Shown in pieces: positions 1 to 6,305 of a stretch of DNA of 11,745 nt. The notes below the pieces were generated by a model that was given only the letters and a program-made list of their open reading frames with translations, did no database searches and was not told the DNA's origin. How positions within the stretch are numbered: position 1 is the first letter of the stretch; each line of letters begins with the position of its first letter. The translations under genes and the position numbers were made by a program. The DNA comes from Alphaproteobacteria bacterium (GTDB lineage Bacteria; Pseudomonadota; Alphaproteobacteria; Acetobacterales; Acetobacteraceae), in assembly GCA_026225015.1 (NCBI GenBank), contig JAMFRY010000088.1, positions 1 to 11,745 on the forward strand. The letters run 5' to 3'.

Positions 1-1
1 C

Positions 2-463
2 GACGCCTGCTTCTTCTGCCTGGGCGTCTCCTCGCTCGGCATGACGGAAGCGGCGTATACGCGCGTCACCCATGACCTCACCCTCGAGGTTGCGCGTGTG
101 CTGGCGCCGTTGAATCTGGCGATGACCTTTATTTACGTGACGGGGAGCGGGACCAGAAGCGATGGGCGGCAGATGTGGTCGCGGGTTAAAGCGCGAACGG
201 AGGATGACCTTGCGGCGTTGCCCTTCAAGGCTGCCTATTTTTTCCGCCCCGGCTTCATCCAGCCCCTGCATGGGGTCGTGTCAAAAACGCGTTGGATCAC
301 CAGCCTGTATACCGTTTTCCAGCCTTTTTCCGCCATCATGGTGAATCGCTTCCCCAATATCGCGACCACGACACAGCGCGTGGGGCAGGCAATGATCAAC
401 GTGGCGGCCGGCGGCTATCCCAGGCCGGCGCTGGAAAGCAAGGATATCAATATCGCCGGCTAA
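2..463 (+). CDS. NAD(P)-binding epimerase-like protein, C-terminal part
   Basis: The frame is open from the left edge of the window, so the N-terminus with the expected Rossmann glycine-rich motif is missing; about 153 residues remain. The visible part starts with DACFFCLGVSSLGM and continues with THDLTLEVARVLAPLN, then FIYVTGSGTRSD and FRPGFIQPLHG. This pattern is typical of small atypical short-chain-dehydrogenase / NAD-dependent epimerase-like proteins (YbjT/HSCARG-like group), in which a strand ending in a conserved serine is followed by a helix and a late strand. The substrate cannot be told from the sequence. The ATG at 41 lies inside the conserved fold and is unlikely to be the real start. 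The gene ends with TAA at 461-463 and is followed by a small hairpin. It is not part of the rpsB cluster by spacing. I am confident about the broad fold and unsure of any function. Confidence 0.7.
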   Translation, partial: DACFFCLGVSSLGMTEAAYTRVTHDLTLEVARVLAPLNLAMTFIYVTGSGTRSDGRQMWSRVKARTEDDLAALPFKAAYFFRPGFIQPLHGVVSKTRWITSLYTVFQPFSAIMVNRFPNIATTTQRVGQAMINVAAGGYPRPALESKDINIAG

Positions 464-466
464 CGG

Positions 467-490
467 TTGGCGGTTCTCGCCAAGCTTGCT
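467..490 (+). terminator. Possible weak terminator hairpin after the epimerase gene
   Basis: TTGGCG (467-472) and CGCCAA (478-483) form a 6-bp stem with a 5-base loop, three bases after the TAA stop. The downstream GCTTGCTTTT is moderately T-rich on the + strand only. The T-tract is interrupted, so termination would be inefficient. This is inference from structure only. Confidence 0.35.
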
Positions 491-574
491 TTTCAGGCCT
501 GATCTAGCTGGCAAATACCTCGTTCGATCCGGCAGATAGCGGGCGGCGTTTTGGCGGCTATGATATTTGCTTTT

Positions 575-1129
575 TCAAGACCGCGCAGTTTTGCCGGTGG
601 CCTCCGGTTTTTCGCGGAGGGCACTGATCACGGAAGCGAGCGCGGTCAGGAAACCTGATACCGCTGCGATCAAGGGAATAAGCACCGATGTGATCCAGCT
701 AGACGGCGTTTGCTCCTGCGCGGCCGCCGCTGCTTGCTGGTGTTTTTGGATATCGTCTATCTGGGCTTGAAGTTGCTTTTCATAGGCTGCCTGCCCCGCA
801 TTCACCTGGGCTTGCCACTCGGCCTCGGCTGGCGAATTAACCGTGATCTGAGGCACTTGTTGCGTGGGGGCCAGGGCGGACTCGCCATTATTTTGCGGGC
901 CATTTTGCAATTTCAAGTGAAGGTGCAGCGGCTTTTGAGCAAACCTGACCTCGGCGCCCGCGGGCAGCGGTGGTGGGACGAACGGCGTGACACGGGCTTT
1001 GGCAGCGGCGTAAACGGAGGCGGCACTGACAGGGGCAGCCGGCGTGCCAGCCGGGGGTCGATGCACAAGGAAATAGAGGCCCCCAAATCCGACGGCCAGC
1101 CCAATGATGGCCAGGATAAGAGAACGCAT
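575..1129 (-). CDS. Hypothetical small membrane protein with two hydrophobic segments
   Basis: A 184-residue protein that I do not recognise. Residues about 4-22 form a hydrophobic helix (signal anchor). A proline/alanine-rich stretch follows (about 24-60), then a Gln/Ala-rich, charged helical stretch (about 100-140) that could form a coiled coil. A second hydrophobic helix lies at about 146-170 and a short basic tail closes the protein. A likely topology is two membrane anchors with a loop of about 120 residues between them. The ATG start is supported by AGGAAG (1135-1140 on the complementary strand) six bases upstream. The gene is transcribed away from rpsB, so it is not in that operon, and it converges on the epimerase gene. 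A + strand frame overlaps it (710-1165), but its translation has no domain logic or ribosome site. No function can be assigned. Confidence 0.65.
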   Translation of the reverse strand: MRSLILAIIGLAVGFGGLYFLVHRPPAGTPAAPVSAASVYAAAKARVTPFVPPPLPAGAEVRFAQKPLHLHLKLQNGPQNNGESALAPTQQVPQITVNSPAEAEWQAQVNAGQAAYEKQLQAQIDDIQKHQQAAAAAQEQTPSSWITSVLIPLIAAVSGFLTALASVISALREKPEATGKTARS

Positions 1130-1332
1130 CGTGTCTTCCTGTCAGAGCAGCCCTGTTTCGTTTAAGTGAAGAGGAGTGTAACAACTTTGCGGACTGTCAC
1201 GCCAGCATAATATTCCGGGGAAGCCGGATGGGCCGCCGCGCTGTTCCGTAACTTGCTATTTGCTCCAGCCTTTGCCATATGGCGCGCGCTGACACTCAGG
1301 TTCGCCTGTGCGCCAGCACGCCCAAATTCACA
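1130..1332. other. Divergent intergenic region
   Basis: This gap must hold the promoters for the - strand membrane protein gene and for rpsB. I see only a weak sigma70-like candidate for rpsB: TTGCTA (1253-1258), 17 bases, CATATG (1276-1281). The second box matches the consensus poorly and lies inside a short palindrome, GCCATATGGC (1274-1283). No convincing promoter can be placed for the - strand gene. No coding frame or tRNA is apparent. Confidence 0.35.
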
Positions 1333-1429
1333 CGCAGGGTGCCTTTCCTTGAGCGAGAGCTTTAAGGTCCGGTGCCGAGAGGCATGACCCTGCGGAGGTT
1401 CAACCGGATACTTGGAAAGTTTTTGTCTT
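1333..1429 (+). promoter_or_regulatory. Structured 5' leader of rpsB
   Basis: The bases before rpsB can fold into a compact three-way junction. The closing helix is TCCGGT (1368-1373) with ACCGGA (1403-1408). Hairpin A is GCC-GAGA-GGC (1374-1383), with a GNRA-type loop. Hairpin B runs from TGACC (1385-1389) to GGTTCA (1397-1402), with one unpaired T in the 3' arm, and encloses a Shine-Dalgarno-like GGAGGT. CGCAGGGT (1333-1340) is perfectly complementary to ACCCTGCG (1387-1394) and could compete with hairpin B, so two alternative folds are possible. In gammaproteobacteria the rpsB leader is known to mediate feedback by S2. Whether this leader does the same is inference. The ribosome site actually used is probably GGAAAG (1414-1419). 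Confidence 0.45.
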
Positions 1430-2203
1430 ATGGCATTACCTGATGTTTCACTGCGCGGCCTGCTCGAGGCCGGCGTTCACTTTGGCCACCATACCCGCCG
1501 CTGGAATCCGCGCATGGCGCCGTTCCTGTTCGGCGTGCGCAACCAGGTTCACATCATCGACCTGCAGCAAACCGTGCCTGCGCTGGAACGCGCGTTAAAG
1601 GCCGTGCGGGACATCACGGCCGCCGGCGGCCGGGTGCTGTTCGTCGGCACCAAGCGCGCCGCCGCCGACTATGTGGCCGAATCAGCCCAGCGCTGCGGCC
1701 AGTATTACGTCAACCATCGCTGGCTGGGCGGTATGCTCACCAACTGGAAGACCATCACCGGCAGCATCAAGCGGCTGCGCCAGATGGACGAGTTGCTCGC
1801 CGGCGACACCCAGGGCCTGACCAAAAAAGAAGTCCTGAACCTCACCCGCGACAAGGAAAAACTGGAACGCGCGCTGGGCGGCATCAAGGATATGGGCGGC
1901 CTGCCGGATATCCTGTTCATCATCGACACCAACAAGGAAAAGCTGGCGGTCGAGGAAGCCAACAAGCTCGGCATTCCGGTCATCGCGGTACTGGATTCCA
2001 ACTCCGACCCCTCGGGCGTCACCTATCCGGTGCCAGGCAATGACGACGCGATCCGCGCCATCACCCTGTATTGCGACCTGATTGCCGGCGCCGTGCTGGA
2101 TGGCATCAGCGCCGAACTCGGCTCCTCCGGCGCCGATCTGGGCGCCGCGGCAGAGCCGATTCTGGAAGCGCTGCCGGAACCATTGGTGGAATCAAACGCT
2201 TAA
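1430..2203 (+). CDS. rpsB: 30S ribosomal protein S2
   Basis: This is ribosomal protein S2 of the small subunit, 257 residues, the usual length. It binds 16S rRNA at the head/body junction late in assembly and is needed for S1 to dock. The N-terminal S2 signature is clear (LLEAGVHFGHHTRRWNPRM), followed by FVGTKRAA, the HRWLGGMLTNW motif and the second signature around PDILFIIDTNKEKLAVEEA and LGIPVIAVLDSN. The start is ATG 1430 (MALPDVSLRG), which matches the family N-terminus; a TTG at 1412 in the same frame would add six atypical residues. The C-terminal tail after about residue 225 is Ala/Gly/Glu-rich and variable, as in other alphaproteobacteria. It is the first gene of the cluster. A structured leader precedes it and a palindrome with a T-tract follows, so rpsB may be partly uncoupled from tsf. 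Confidence 0.98.
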   Translation: MALPDVSLRGLLEAGVHFGHHTRRWNPRMAPFLFGVRNQVHIIDLQQTVPALERALKAVRDITAAGGRVLFVGTKRAAADYVAESAQRCGQYYVNHRWLGGMLTNWKTITGSIKRLRQMDELLAGDTQGLTKKEVLNLTRDKEKLERALGGIKDMGGLPDILFIIDTNKEKLAVEEANKLGIPVIAVLDSNSDPSGVTYPVPGNDDAIRAITLYCDLIAGAVLDGISAELGSSGADLGAAAEPILEALPEPLVESNA

Positions 2204-2206
2204 ACA

Positions 2207-2330
2207 GGCCTTCTTTTTCTGAAGAAGGCTAGCCGCCTGCAAAGAAGCAAAAAGACTTTTATTAGCTGGGCAAGTTAACAAAAGTTTTTTGCTTCGCGGG
2301 CGGCCAGCCTTTTTTTCAAAAAAGAAGCGC
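2207..2330 (+). repeat. Long composite palindrome with T-tract between rpsB and tsf (terminator-like, possibly a dispersed repeat)
   Basis: Almost the whole rpsB-tsf gap is one inverted repeat. An 8-bp hairpin (2208-2215 with 2222-2229) starts four bases after the rpsB stop. A much longer stem follows: 2227-2260 pairs with 2280-2309 with one mismatch, one G-T pair, a 3-base bulge and a 1-base bulge, about 29 bp in all, closed by a 19-base loop. T2310-T2316 directly follows, giving the form of a strong intrinsic terminator or attenuator. The right edge (T-run, C, A-run, GAAGCGC) is a degenerate reverse complement of the left edge, so the full unit is symmetrical, like a REP- or MITE-type element. 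I loosely recall similar units, with GAAGCAAAAAGACTTTT, being common between genes of acetic acid bacteria; this needs a genome search. Confidence 0.7.
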
Positions 2331-2350
2331 TACTCTTAAAGGAGCATGAA

Positions 2351-3256
2351 ATGGCTGAAATAACTGCGGCTTTGGTAAAAGACCTGCGCGAGACGACCGG
2401 CGCCGGCATGATGGACTGCAAGAAGGCGTTGACCGAGAGTGGCGGTGATATCCAGGCCGCCATCGACTGGCTGCGTAAAAAGGGCCTCTCCGCCGCCGCC
2501 AAGAAATCCGGGCGCGTCGCTTCCGAAGGCTTGGTCGGCGTCGCGCTGGCGCCGGGCCGGGCGGCGATGGTCGAGATCAATGCCGAGACCGATTTCGTGG
2601 CGCGCAACGAGGCGTTCCAGACTTTCGTGGAAACCGCCGCCAAACTCGCGCTGGAGACCGGCGAGGATGTGGAAGCGCTGAAGGCCGCCGCCTATCCCGG
2701 TTCCGGCCGCAACCTGGCCGACGAGCTGGTGCATCTGGTGGCGACCATCGGCGAGAACATGACCGTGCGCCGCGTGGCCGTGATCGATGTGCCCGGTGGC
2801 GTGGCCGCCAGCTATATCCATGGCGCGCTGAAGCCGGGCCTGGGCAAGATCGGCGTGATCGTCGGCCTGTCCGGCAATACCGATGCGGCGATCGAGGTGC
2901 TGGGCAGGCAGATCGGCATGCATGTGGCGGCAGCCCGCCCGGATGTGTTGACCATCGCCGAGGTCGATCCCGCGGCCTTGGAGCGCGAGAAGAACGTGCT
3001 GGCCGAGCAGGCCCGCGCCTCCGGCAAGCCGGAAGCCATCATCGAGAAGATGGTCGAAGGCCGCATCAAAAAATTCTACGAGGATGTGGTGCTGCTGGAG
3101 CAGATCTGGGTGCATGACGGCGAGAGCAAGGTCAAACAGGTGGTGGAAAAGGCCGGCGCCAACATCACCCGTTTCGTGCGCTTCCATTTGGGCGAGGGCA
3201 TCGAGAAGGAAACCACGGATTTCGCCGCCGAGGTGGCAGCCGCCGCCGGGGTTTAA
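2351..3256 (+). CDS. tsf: Elongation factor Ts
   Basis: EF-Ts is the cytosolic nucleotide exchange factor that displaces GDP from EF-Tu. The protein has 301 residues, normal for the family. The N-terminal UBA-like domain (about 4-55) carries the diagnostic LRETTGAGMMDCKKAL stretch. The core has the EF-Tu contact motif TDFV at about residues 80-83, within VEINAETDFVARNE. The dimerisation/core part follows with LVAHVA-like repeats (here LVHLVATIGENM) and HVAAARP. A helical coiled-coil region (LAEQARASGKPEAIIEKMVEGR) and a C-terminal segment with VRFHLGEGIEKE close the protein. The ATG start has GGAG at 2341-2344, six bases upstream. It lies 147 bases after rpsB, a gap filled by a large palindrome, so it may depend on read-through or on its own promoter. 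A perfect hairpin follows 19 bases after its stop. Confidence 0.98.
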   Translation: MAEITAALVKDLRETTGAGMMDCKKALTESGGDIQAAIDWLRKKGLSAAAKKSGRVASEGLVGVALAPGRAAMVEINAETDFVARNEAFQTFVETAAKLALETGEDVEALKAAAYPGSGRNLADELVHLVATIGENMTVRRVAVIDVPGGVAASYIHGALKPGLGKIGVIVGLSGNTDAAIEVLGRQIGMHVAAARPDVLTIAEVDPAALEREKNVLAEQARASGKPEAIIEKMVEGRIKKFYEDVVLLEQIWVHDGESKVKQVVEKAGANITRFVRFHLGEGIEKETTDFAAEVAAAAGV

Positions 3257-3275
3257 ACGCTTCGTGGAGCGCGAT

Positions 3276-3313
3276 CGTTTTATGTTGGCGCGGAAACGCG
3301 CCAACATAAAACG
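3276..3313 (+). repeat. Perfect 17-bp hairpin with GAAA tetraloop in the tsf-pyrH gap
   Basis: Bases 3276-3292 pair without any mismatch with 3297-3313, and GAAA (3293-3296) closes the loop. The stem is AT-rich at the base and GC-rich at the top. No T-run follows on either strand, so it does not look like an ordinary intrinsic terminator. It could act as a 3' stabiliser for the rpsB-tsf message or as an RNase III processing site. The role is inference. Confidence 0.8.
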
Positions 3314-3348
3314 TGAATCGCCCTCCCGGGGTTACTCCTCACTTGTTC

Positions 3349-3386
3349 AGGGCGGCTTGGGCGTTTAGCTTGAGCCGCCCTTCCTC
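3349..3386 (+). terminator. Second hairpin upstream of pyrH, possible attenuator
   Basis: AGGGCGGCT (3349-3357) pairs perfectly with AGCCGCCCT (3373-3381), giving a 9-bp GC-rich stem with a 15-base loop. The following TCCTCT is only weakly T-rich. It lies between the GAAA-loop hairpin and the pyrH ribosome site (AAGGAGA, 3401-3407). It may reduce transcription into pyrH, or simply be a structured leader. Confidence 0.4.
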
Positions 3387-3411
3387 TGCCGGCCATCCTC
3401 AAGGAGACTTC

Positions 3412-4137
3412 ATGAGTTCTACCCCGCAATATAAGCGCGTCCTGTTGAAAGTTTCCGGCGAGGCCCTGATGGGAAAGCGCGAATTCGGGCTGGATAACGA
3501 GACCGTTCTGGCCATCGCCAAGGACGTGCAGGACGTGGTTGCGATGGGGGTTGAGGTGTCGCTGGTGATTGGCGGCGGCAATATTTTTCGTGGCATCGCT
3601 GGGGCGGCCGCGGGTATGGACCGCGCCCAGGCCGACTACATGGGCATGCTGGCCACGGTGATGAATGCGCTCGCCATGCAATCGGCGCTGGAAAAACTCG
3701 GCGTACCGACGCGTGTGCAATCTGCCATTCCGATGGATTCCGTCTGCGAGCCCTATATCCGCCGGCGCGCCGAGCACCACATGGAAAAAGGCATCGTGGT
3801 GATCTTCGCCGCCGGCACCGGCAATCCGTTTTTCACCACCGATACAGCGGCCGCCTTGCGCGCCGCCGAGATGAAATGTGATGCGCTGCTGAAAGGCACG
3901 CAGGTGGATGGCGTCTATTCGGCCGACCCGCGCAAGGACCCCGAGGCCACCCGCTTTGAAGAACTCACCTATCTGGAAGTGCTCTCGAAGGATTTGAGCG
4001 TGATGGACGCCGCCGCCATTAGTCTTGCTCGCGAAAATAAACTGCCCATCCTGGTGTTCAATATCAAGGCGCCGGGCGCCTTCGCCGCGGTCATGCGTGG
4101 CGAGGGGCTGTTCACCCGGATCGTGGAAAAGGGATAA
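3412..4137 (+). CDS. pyrH: Uridylate kinase (UMP kinase)
   Basis: PyrH phosphorylates UMP to UDP with ATP in pyrimidine nucleotide synthesis. It is a hexameric cytosolic enzyme of the amino-acid-kinase fold, unrelated to eukaryotic UMP/CMP kinase. The 241 residues match the family length. Motifs in order are KRVLLKVSGEALMG (about 8-21, phosphate binding), the glycine-rich VIGGGNIFRG (nucleotide loop), MLATVMNALAMQSALE, AGTGNPFFTTDTAAALRA (UMP binding) and KGTQVDGVYSADPRKDP (ATP site). The start is ATG 3412, which has AAGGAGA ideally placed upstream and gives the expected N-terminus. An upstream ATG at 3313 would add 33 atypical residues and overlap the hairpins. frr follows after 11 bases, so the two are almost certainly co-transcribed, as in most proteobacteria. 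Confidence 0.98.
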   Translation: MSSTPQYKRVLLKVSGEALMGKREFGLDNETVLAIAKDVQDVVAMGVEVSLVIGGGNIFRGIAGAAAGMDRAQADYMGMLATVMNALAMQSALEKLGVPTRVQSAIPMDSVCEPYIRRRAEHHMEKGIVVIFAAGTGNPFFTTDTAAALRAAEMKCDALLKGTQVDGVYSADPRKDPEATRFEELTYLEVLSKDLSVMDAAAISLARENKLPILVFNIKAPGAFAAVMRGEGLFTRIVEKG

Positions 4138-4148
4138 GAGGTTCGACC

Positions 4149-4715
4149 ATGACTGCCGATCTGAATGCGTTGAAACAGGACTTAACCCGCCGCATGGATG
4201 GTGCGCTGGAGGTGCTGAAGCGCGAATTCGGTGGCCTGCGCACCGGCCGCGCCAGCCCGGCGCTGCTCGATCCGGTGAAGGTGGAGGCCTATGGGTCACT
4301 CATGCCGATCAATCAGGTCGCAACCGTGGCGGTGCCGGAAGCCCGGATGATCACGGTGCAGGTATGGGACCGCTCGATGATCAATGCCGTGGTGGCCGCC
4401 ATACGCGATTGCGGGCTGGGGCTGAACCCGCAGCCGGATGGCCAGATGGTGCGGGTGCCGCTGCCGATCCTCACCGAGGAGCGCCGCAACGAGCTGGCCA
4501 AAACCGCCGCGAAATACGCCGAAAACGCCCGCATCGCGGTGCGCGGGGTCAGACGGGACGGCATGGAGCAGATCAAAACCTGGCAGAAGAAGCACGAAAT
4601 CAGCGAGGATGACGAGCGCGGCTGGGCCGACGAGGTGCAGAAGCTCACCGATGCCACGATCAAGCGCCTCGATGAAAGCTTGGGCGAGAAGGAAAAGGAC
4701 ATTCGCCAAGTCTGA
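4149..4715 (+). CDS. frr: Ribosome recycling factor
   Basis: RRF works with EF-G and IF3 to split post-termination ribosomes. The 188 residues are within the family range (about 185). It is a two-domain tRNA-shaped protein. The long-helix domain starts at the N-terminus (LKQDLTRRMDGALEVLKREF) and returns at the C-terminus. The RTGRASPALLDPVKVEAYG stretch is the strongest signature. The small beta domain contains MPINQVATVAVPEARMITVQVWDRS. The C-terminal helices carry LTEERRNELAK and the conserved ARIAVRGVRRDG, then the DDERGWADEVQKLTD hallmark. AGAGG at 4137-4141 gives a ribosome site seven bases before the ATG. The TGA stop shares one base with the uppS ATG (TGATG), which suggests that uppS translation is coupled to frr. 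Confidence 0.98.
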   Translation: MTADLNALKQDLTRRMDGALEVLKREFGGLRTGRASPALLDPVKVEAYGSLMPINQVATVAVPEARMITVQVWDRSMINAVVAAIRDCGLGLNPQPDGQMVRVPLPILTEERRNELAKTAAKYAENARIAVRGVRRDGMEQIKTWQKKHEISEDDERGWADEVQKLTDATIKRLDESLGEKEKDIRQV

Positions 4716-5437
4716 TGTCAGGTCTGATGGACCAATCTCCCGCCCAGGCGATACCGCAGCATGTGGCCATCATCATGGATGGCAATGGCAGATGGGCCGC
4801 GTCTCGCGGGCTGCCGCGCGTGGTGGGCCATCGCGAGGGCGCGAAAGCGGTGCGCCGGAGTATTGAGGCGGCGATCGGGCAGGGGGTTAAATACCTCACT
4901 CTGTTCGCATTCTCCTCGGAGAACTGGCAGCGCCCGGCAGACGAGGTCTCCGATCTGCGTGGCCTGTTGCTGCAATATCTGCGCAGCGAGCTGAAGGAGA
5001 TGCACGAGGCCGGCGTGCGGTTGAAGGTGATCGGCGAGCATAGCCGCTTCGGCCCGAATATCGTGGCCGAGCTCGGCGCCGCCGAGGCCAAGACCGCAAA
5101 TAATGCGCGCTTGACTCTGGTGCTGGCGCTTTCCTATGGCGGCAGGGCGGATATCCTGGCCGCTGCCAAGCGGGCAATCGAGGAAGGCGTGCCGGCTGAG
5201 GCGCTGACGGAGCATAAATTTGCCTCGCTTCTGGCCACCGCCGGAATTCCGGACCCGGATCTGGTGATTCGCACCAGCGGCGAGCAGCGGCTATCGAATT
5301 TCCTGCTCTGGCAGGCGGCCTATGCGGAACTGGTGTTTCTGGATGTGCTATGGCCTGATTTCAATGAGCAGGATTTCGCCGGAGCGGTGAAAACATTTGG
5401 CGCAAGGGTACGGCGATTTGGCGCGCGCCCCGAATGA
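4715..5437 (+). CDS. uppS: Di-trans,poly-cis-undecaprenyl-diphosphate synthase
   Basis: UppS adds eight isopentenyl units in cis to farnesyl diphosphate, making the C55 lipid carrier for peptidoglycan and O-antigen synthesis. It is a soluble, membrane-associated cis-prenyltransferase of 240 residues, a typical length. The catalytic block IIMDGNGRWA is at about residues 19-28, with Asp22 as the Mg/diphosphate ligand. GHREGAKAVR, LTLFAFSSENWQRP and SYGGRADI follow. The C-terminal IPP-binding block is PDLVIRTSGEQRLSNFLLWQ. The start overlaps the frr stop by one base. There is no strong Shine-Dalgarno sequence, so re-initiation is likely; an in-frame ATG at 4727 is an alternative. The cdsA frame begins inside the last codons of uppS, so these two are tightly coupled. 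The precursor supply comes from the pathway that includes Dxr, encoded two genes downstream. Confidence 0.97.
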   Translation: MSGLMDQSPAQAIPQHVAIIMDGNGRWAASRGLPRVVGHREGAKAVRRSIEAAIGQGVKYLTLFAFSSENWQRPADEVSDLRGLLLQYLRSELKEMHEAGVRLKVIGEHSRFGPNIVAELGAAEAKTANNARLTLVLALSYGGRADILAAAKRAIEEGVPAEALTEHKFASLLATAGIPDPDLVIRTSGEQRLSNFLLWQAAYAELVFLDVLWPDFNEQDFAGAVKTFGARVRRFGARPE

Positions 5438-6305
5438 GCTCCTGAGCCGGTTTGCCGCTCCGGCCGAGAACCGGCCCGTTCCGCCGAAGCTCGGCGGAAA
5501 ATGGTCGGATTTCGGCGTGCGGCTTGCATCCGCATTGATCCTGGCGCCGATTGCCTTGGCAGCGCTCTGGTTGGGCGGCTTGGCCTGGCAGGCGCTGGTG
5601 GTTTTGGGAATGTTGGGTATGGCCGGGGAATGGACCCGGCTTGCGGGTCTCAAGCGCGGCAATATCGTCATCTTTGCCGGTATTTTCACCGCCTGGCTGC
5701 TGGCGGTGTTTTTTGGATGGTCCGCCTGCGCGACTGCGCTCACCTTGTTCACCCTGATCACCGCCTGGCGCTTCGGCTGGTTCGCTGCTTTGGGTCTGCC
5801 CTATATCGGCATTGGCGGGTTTTCGCTGCTCTGGCTGCGGCTCTCCATGGGCGACGGGCTGCAGGTCACGCTGTTTCTGGTTGCAGTCATCTGGGCCACC
5901 GATATCGGCGCCTATATCGCCGGGCGCTTCATTGGCGGCGCCAAGCTCGCCCCGCGGATCTCGCCGGGCAAAACCTGGAGCGGCTCGCTGGGCGGCCTGC
6001 TGATCGGCGGGCTAACGGGCGCCGCGCTCGGCAATTATTTCGGCGCGCCGGGCATCGCGGTGCAGGCGCTGCTGGCGGCGCTGCTGTTGAGCCTCTGCGC
6101 GCAGGCCGGCGATTTGCTCGAAAGCGCGATCAAGCGCAAATTGGGCGTGAAGGATTCCGGCCGCACGATTCCCGGCCATGGCGGATTGCTGGACCGGCTG
6201 GACGGGTTTCTGGCGGCGGCGCCAGTGGCTGTTATTCTGGCTGTTATTCTGGCGGTGTCGATGCTTCATGGGCTAGTGCCAATAACGCGGGGGGCGATGC
6301 CATAA
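5418..6305 (+). CDS. cdsA: Phosphatidate cytidylyltransferase (CDP-diacylglycerol synthase)
   Basis: CdsA converts phosphatidic acid and CTP to CDP-diacylglycerol, the precursor of all major phospholipids, in the inner membrane. The protein is hydrophobic with about seven or eight predicted membrane helices. It carries a complete CTP-transferase signature near the C-terminus (from SAIKRKLGVKD at about residue 236 through GRTIPGHGGLLDRLD). ATDIGAYIAGRFIGG and SPGKTWSGSLGG are further family blocks. The start is uncertain because there is no ATG: TTG 5418 has AAGGG (5404-5408) nine bases upstream and overlaps uppS by 20 bases (295 residues). TTG 5397 (302 residues) and CTG 5442 are alternatives. 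A 12-base tandem repeat (6227-6250) codes for the repeated VAVILAVILAV in the last helix. The TAA stop shares its last base with the dxr ATG. Confidence 0.93.
   Translation: MARAPNELLSRFAAPAENRPVPPKLGGKWSDFGVRLASALILAPIALAALWLGGLAWQALVVLGMLGMAGEWTRLAGLKRGNIVIFAGIFTAWLLAVFFGWSACATALTLFTLITAWRFGWFAALGLPYIGIGGFSLLWLRLSMGDGLQVTLFLVAVIWATDIGAYIAGRFIGGAKLAPRISPGKTWSGSLGGLLIGGLTGAALGNYFGAPGIAVQALLAALLLSLCAQAGDLLESAIKRKLGVKDSGRTIPGHGGLLDRLDGFLAAAPVAVILAVILAVSMLHGLVPITRGAMP

Noticed and set aside
710..1165. A 151-codon + strand frame overlapping the - strand membrane protein gene
   Set aside because: It has no ribosome site and an Arg/Gly/Leu-rich composition typical of an antisense GC-rich shadow. 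The - strand reading has a ribosome site and coherent membrane topology.
1253..1281. sigma70 promoter for rpsB (TTGCTA-17-CATATG)
   Set aside because: Kept only as a weak remark in the intergenic entry: the -10 box matches three of six bases, which is near chance.
1412..1429. TTG start for rpsB adding six residues
   Set aside because: The family N-terminus MALPD begins at ATG 1430, and the TTG overlaps the probable ribosome site.
2336..3307. A 323-codon - strand frame opposite tsf
   Set aside because: It mirrors the GC-rich codon pattern of tsf, is rich in His/Gly/Gln with no recognisable fold, and tsf is unambiguous. Similar long antisense frames at 3280-4299 and 6755-7543 were rejected for the same reason.
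3313..3411. ATG 3313 as pyrH start
   Set aside because: It adds 33 residues with no family match. ATG 3412 has a near-ideal AAGGAGA and the conserved N-terminus.
5501..6304. N-terminal extension of the dxr frame through cdsA
   Set aside because: The extension has an Arg/Ala/Gly-rich shadow composition and overlaps cdsA fully. Dxr homology begins just after ATG 6305.
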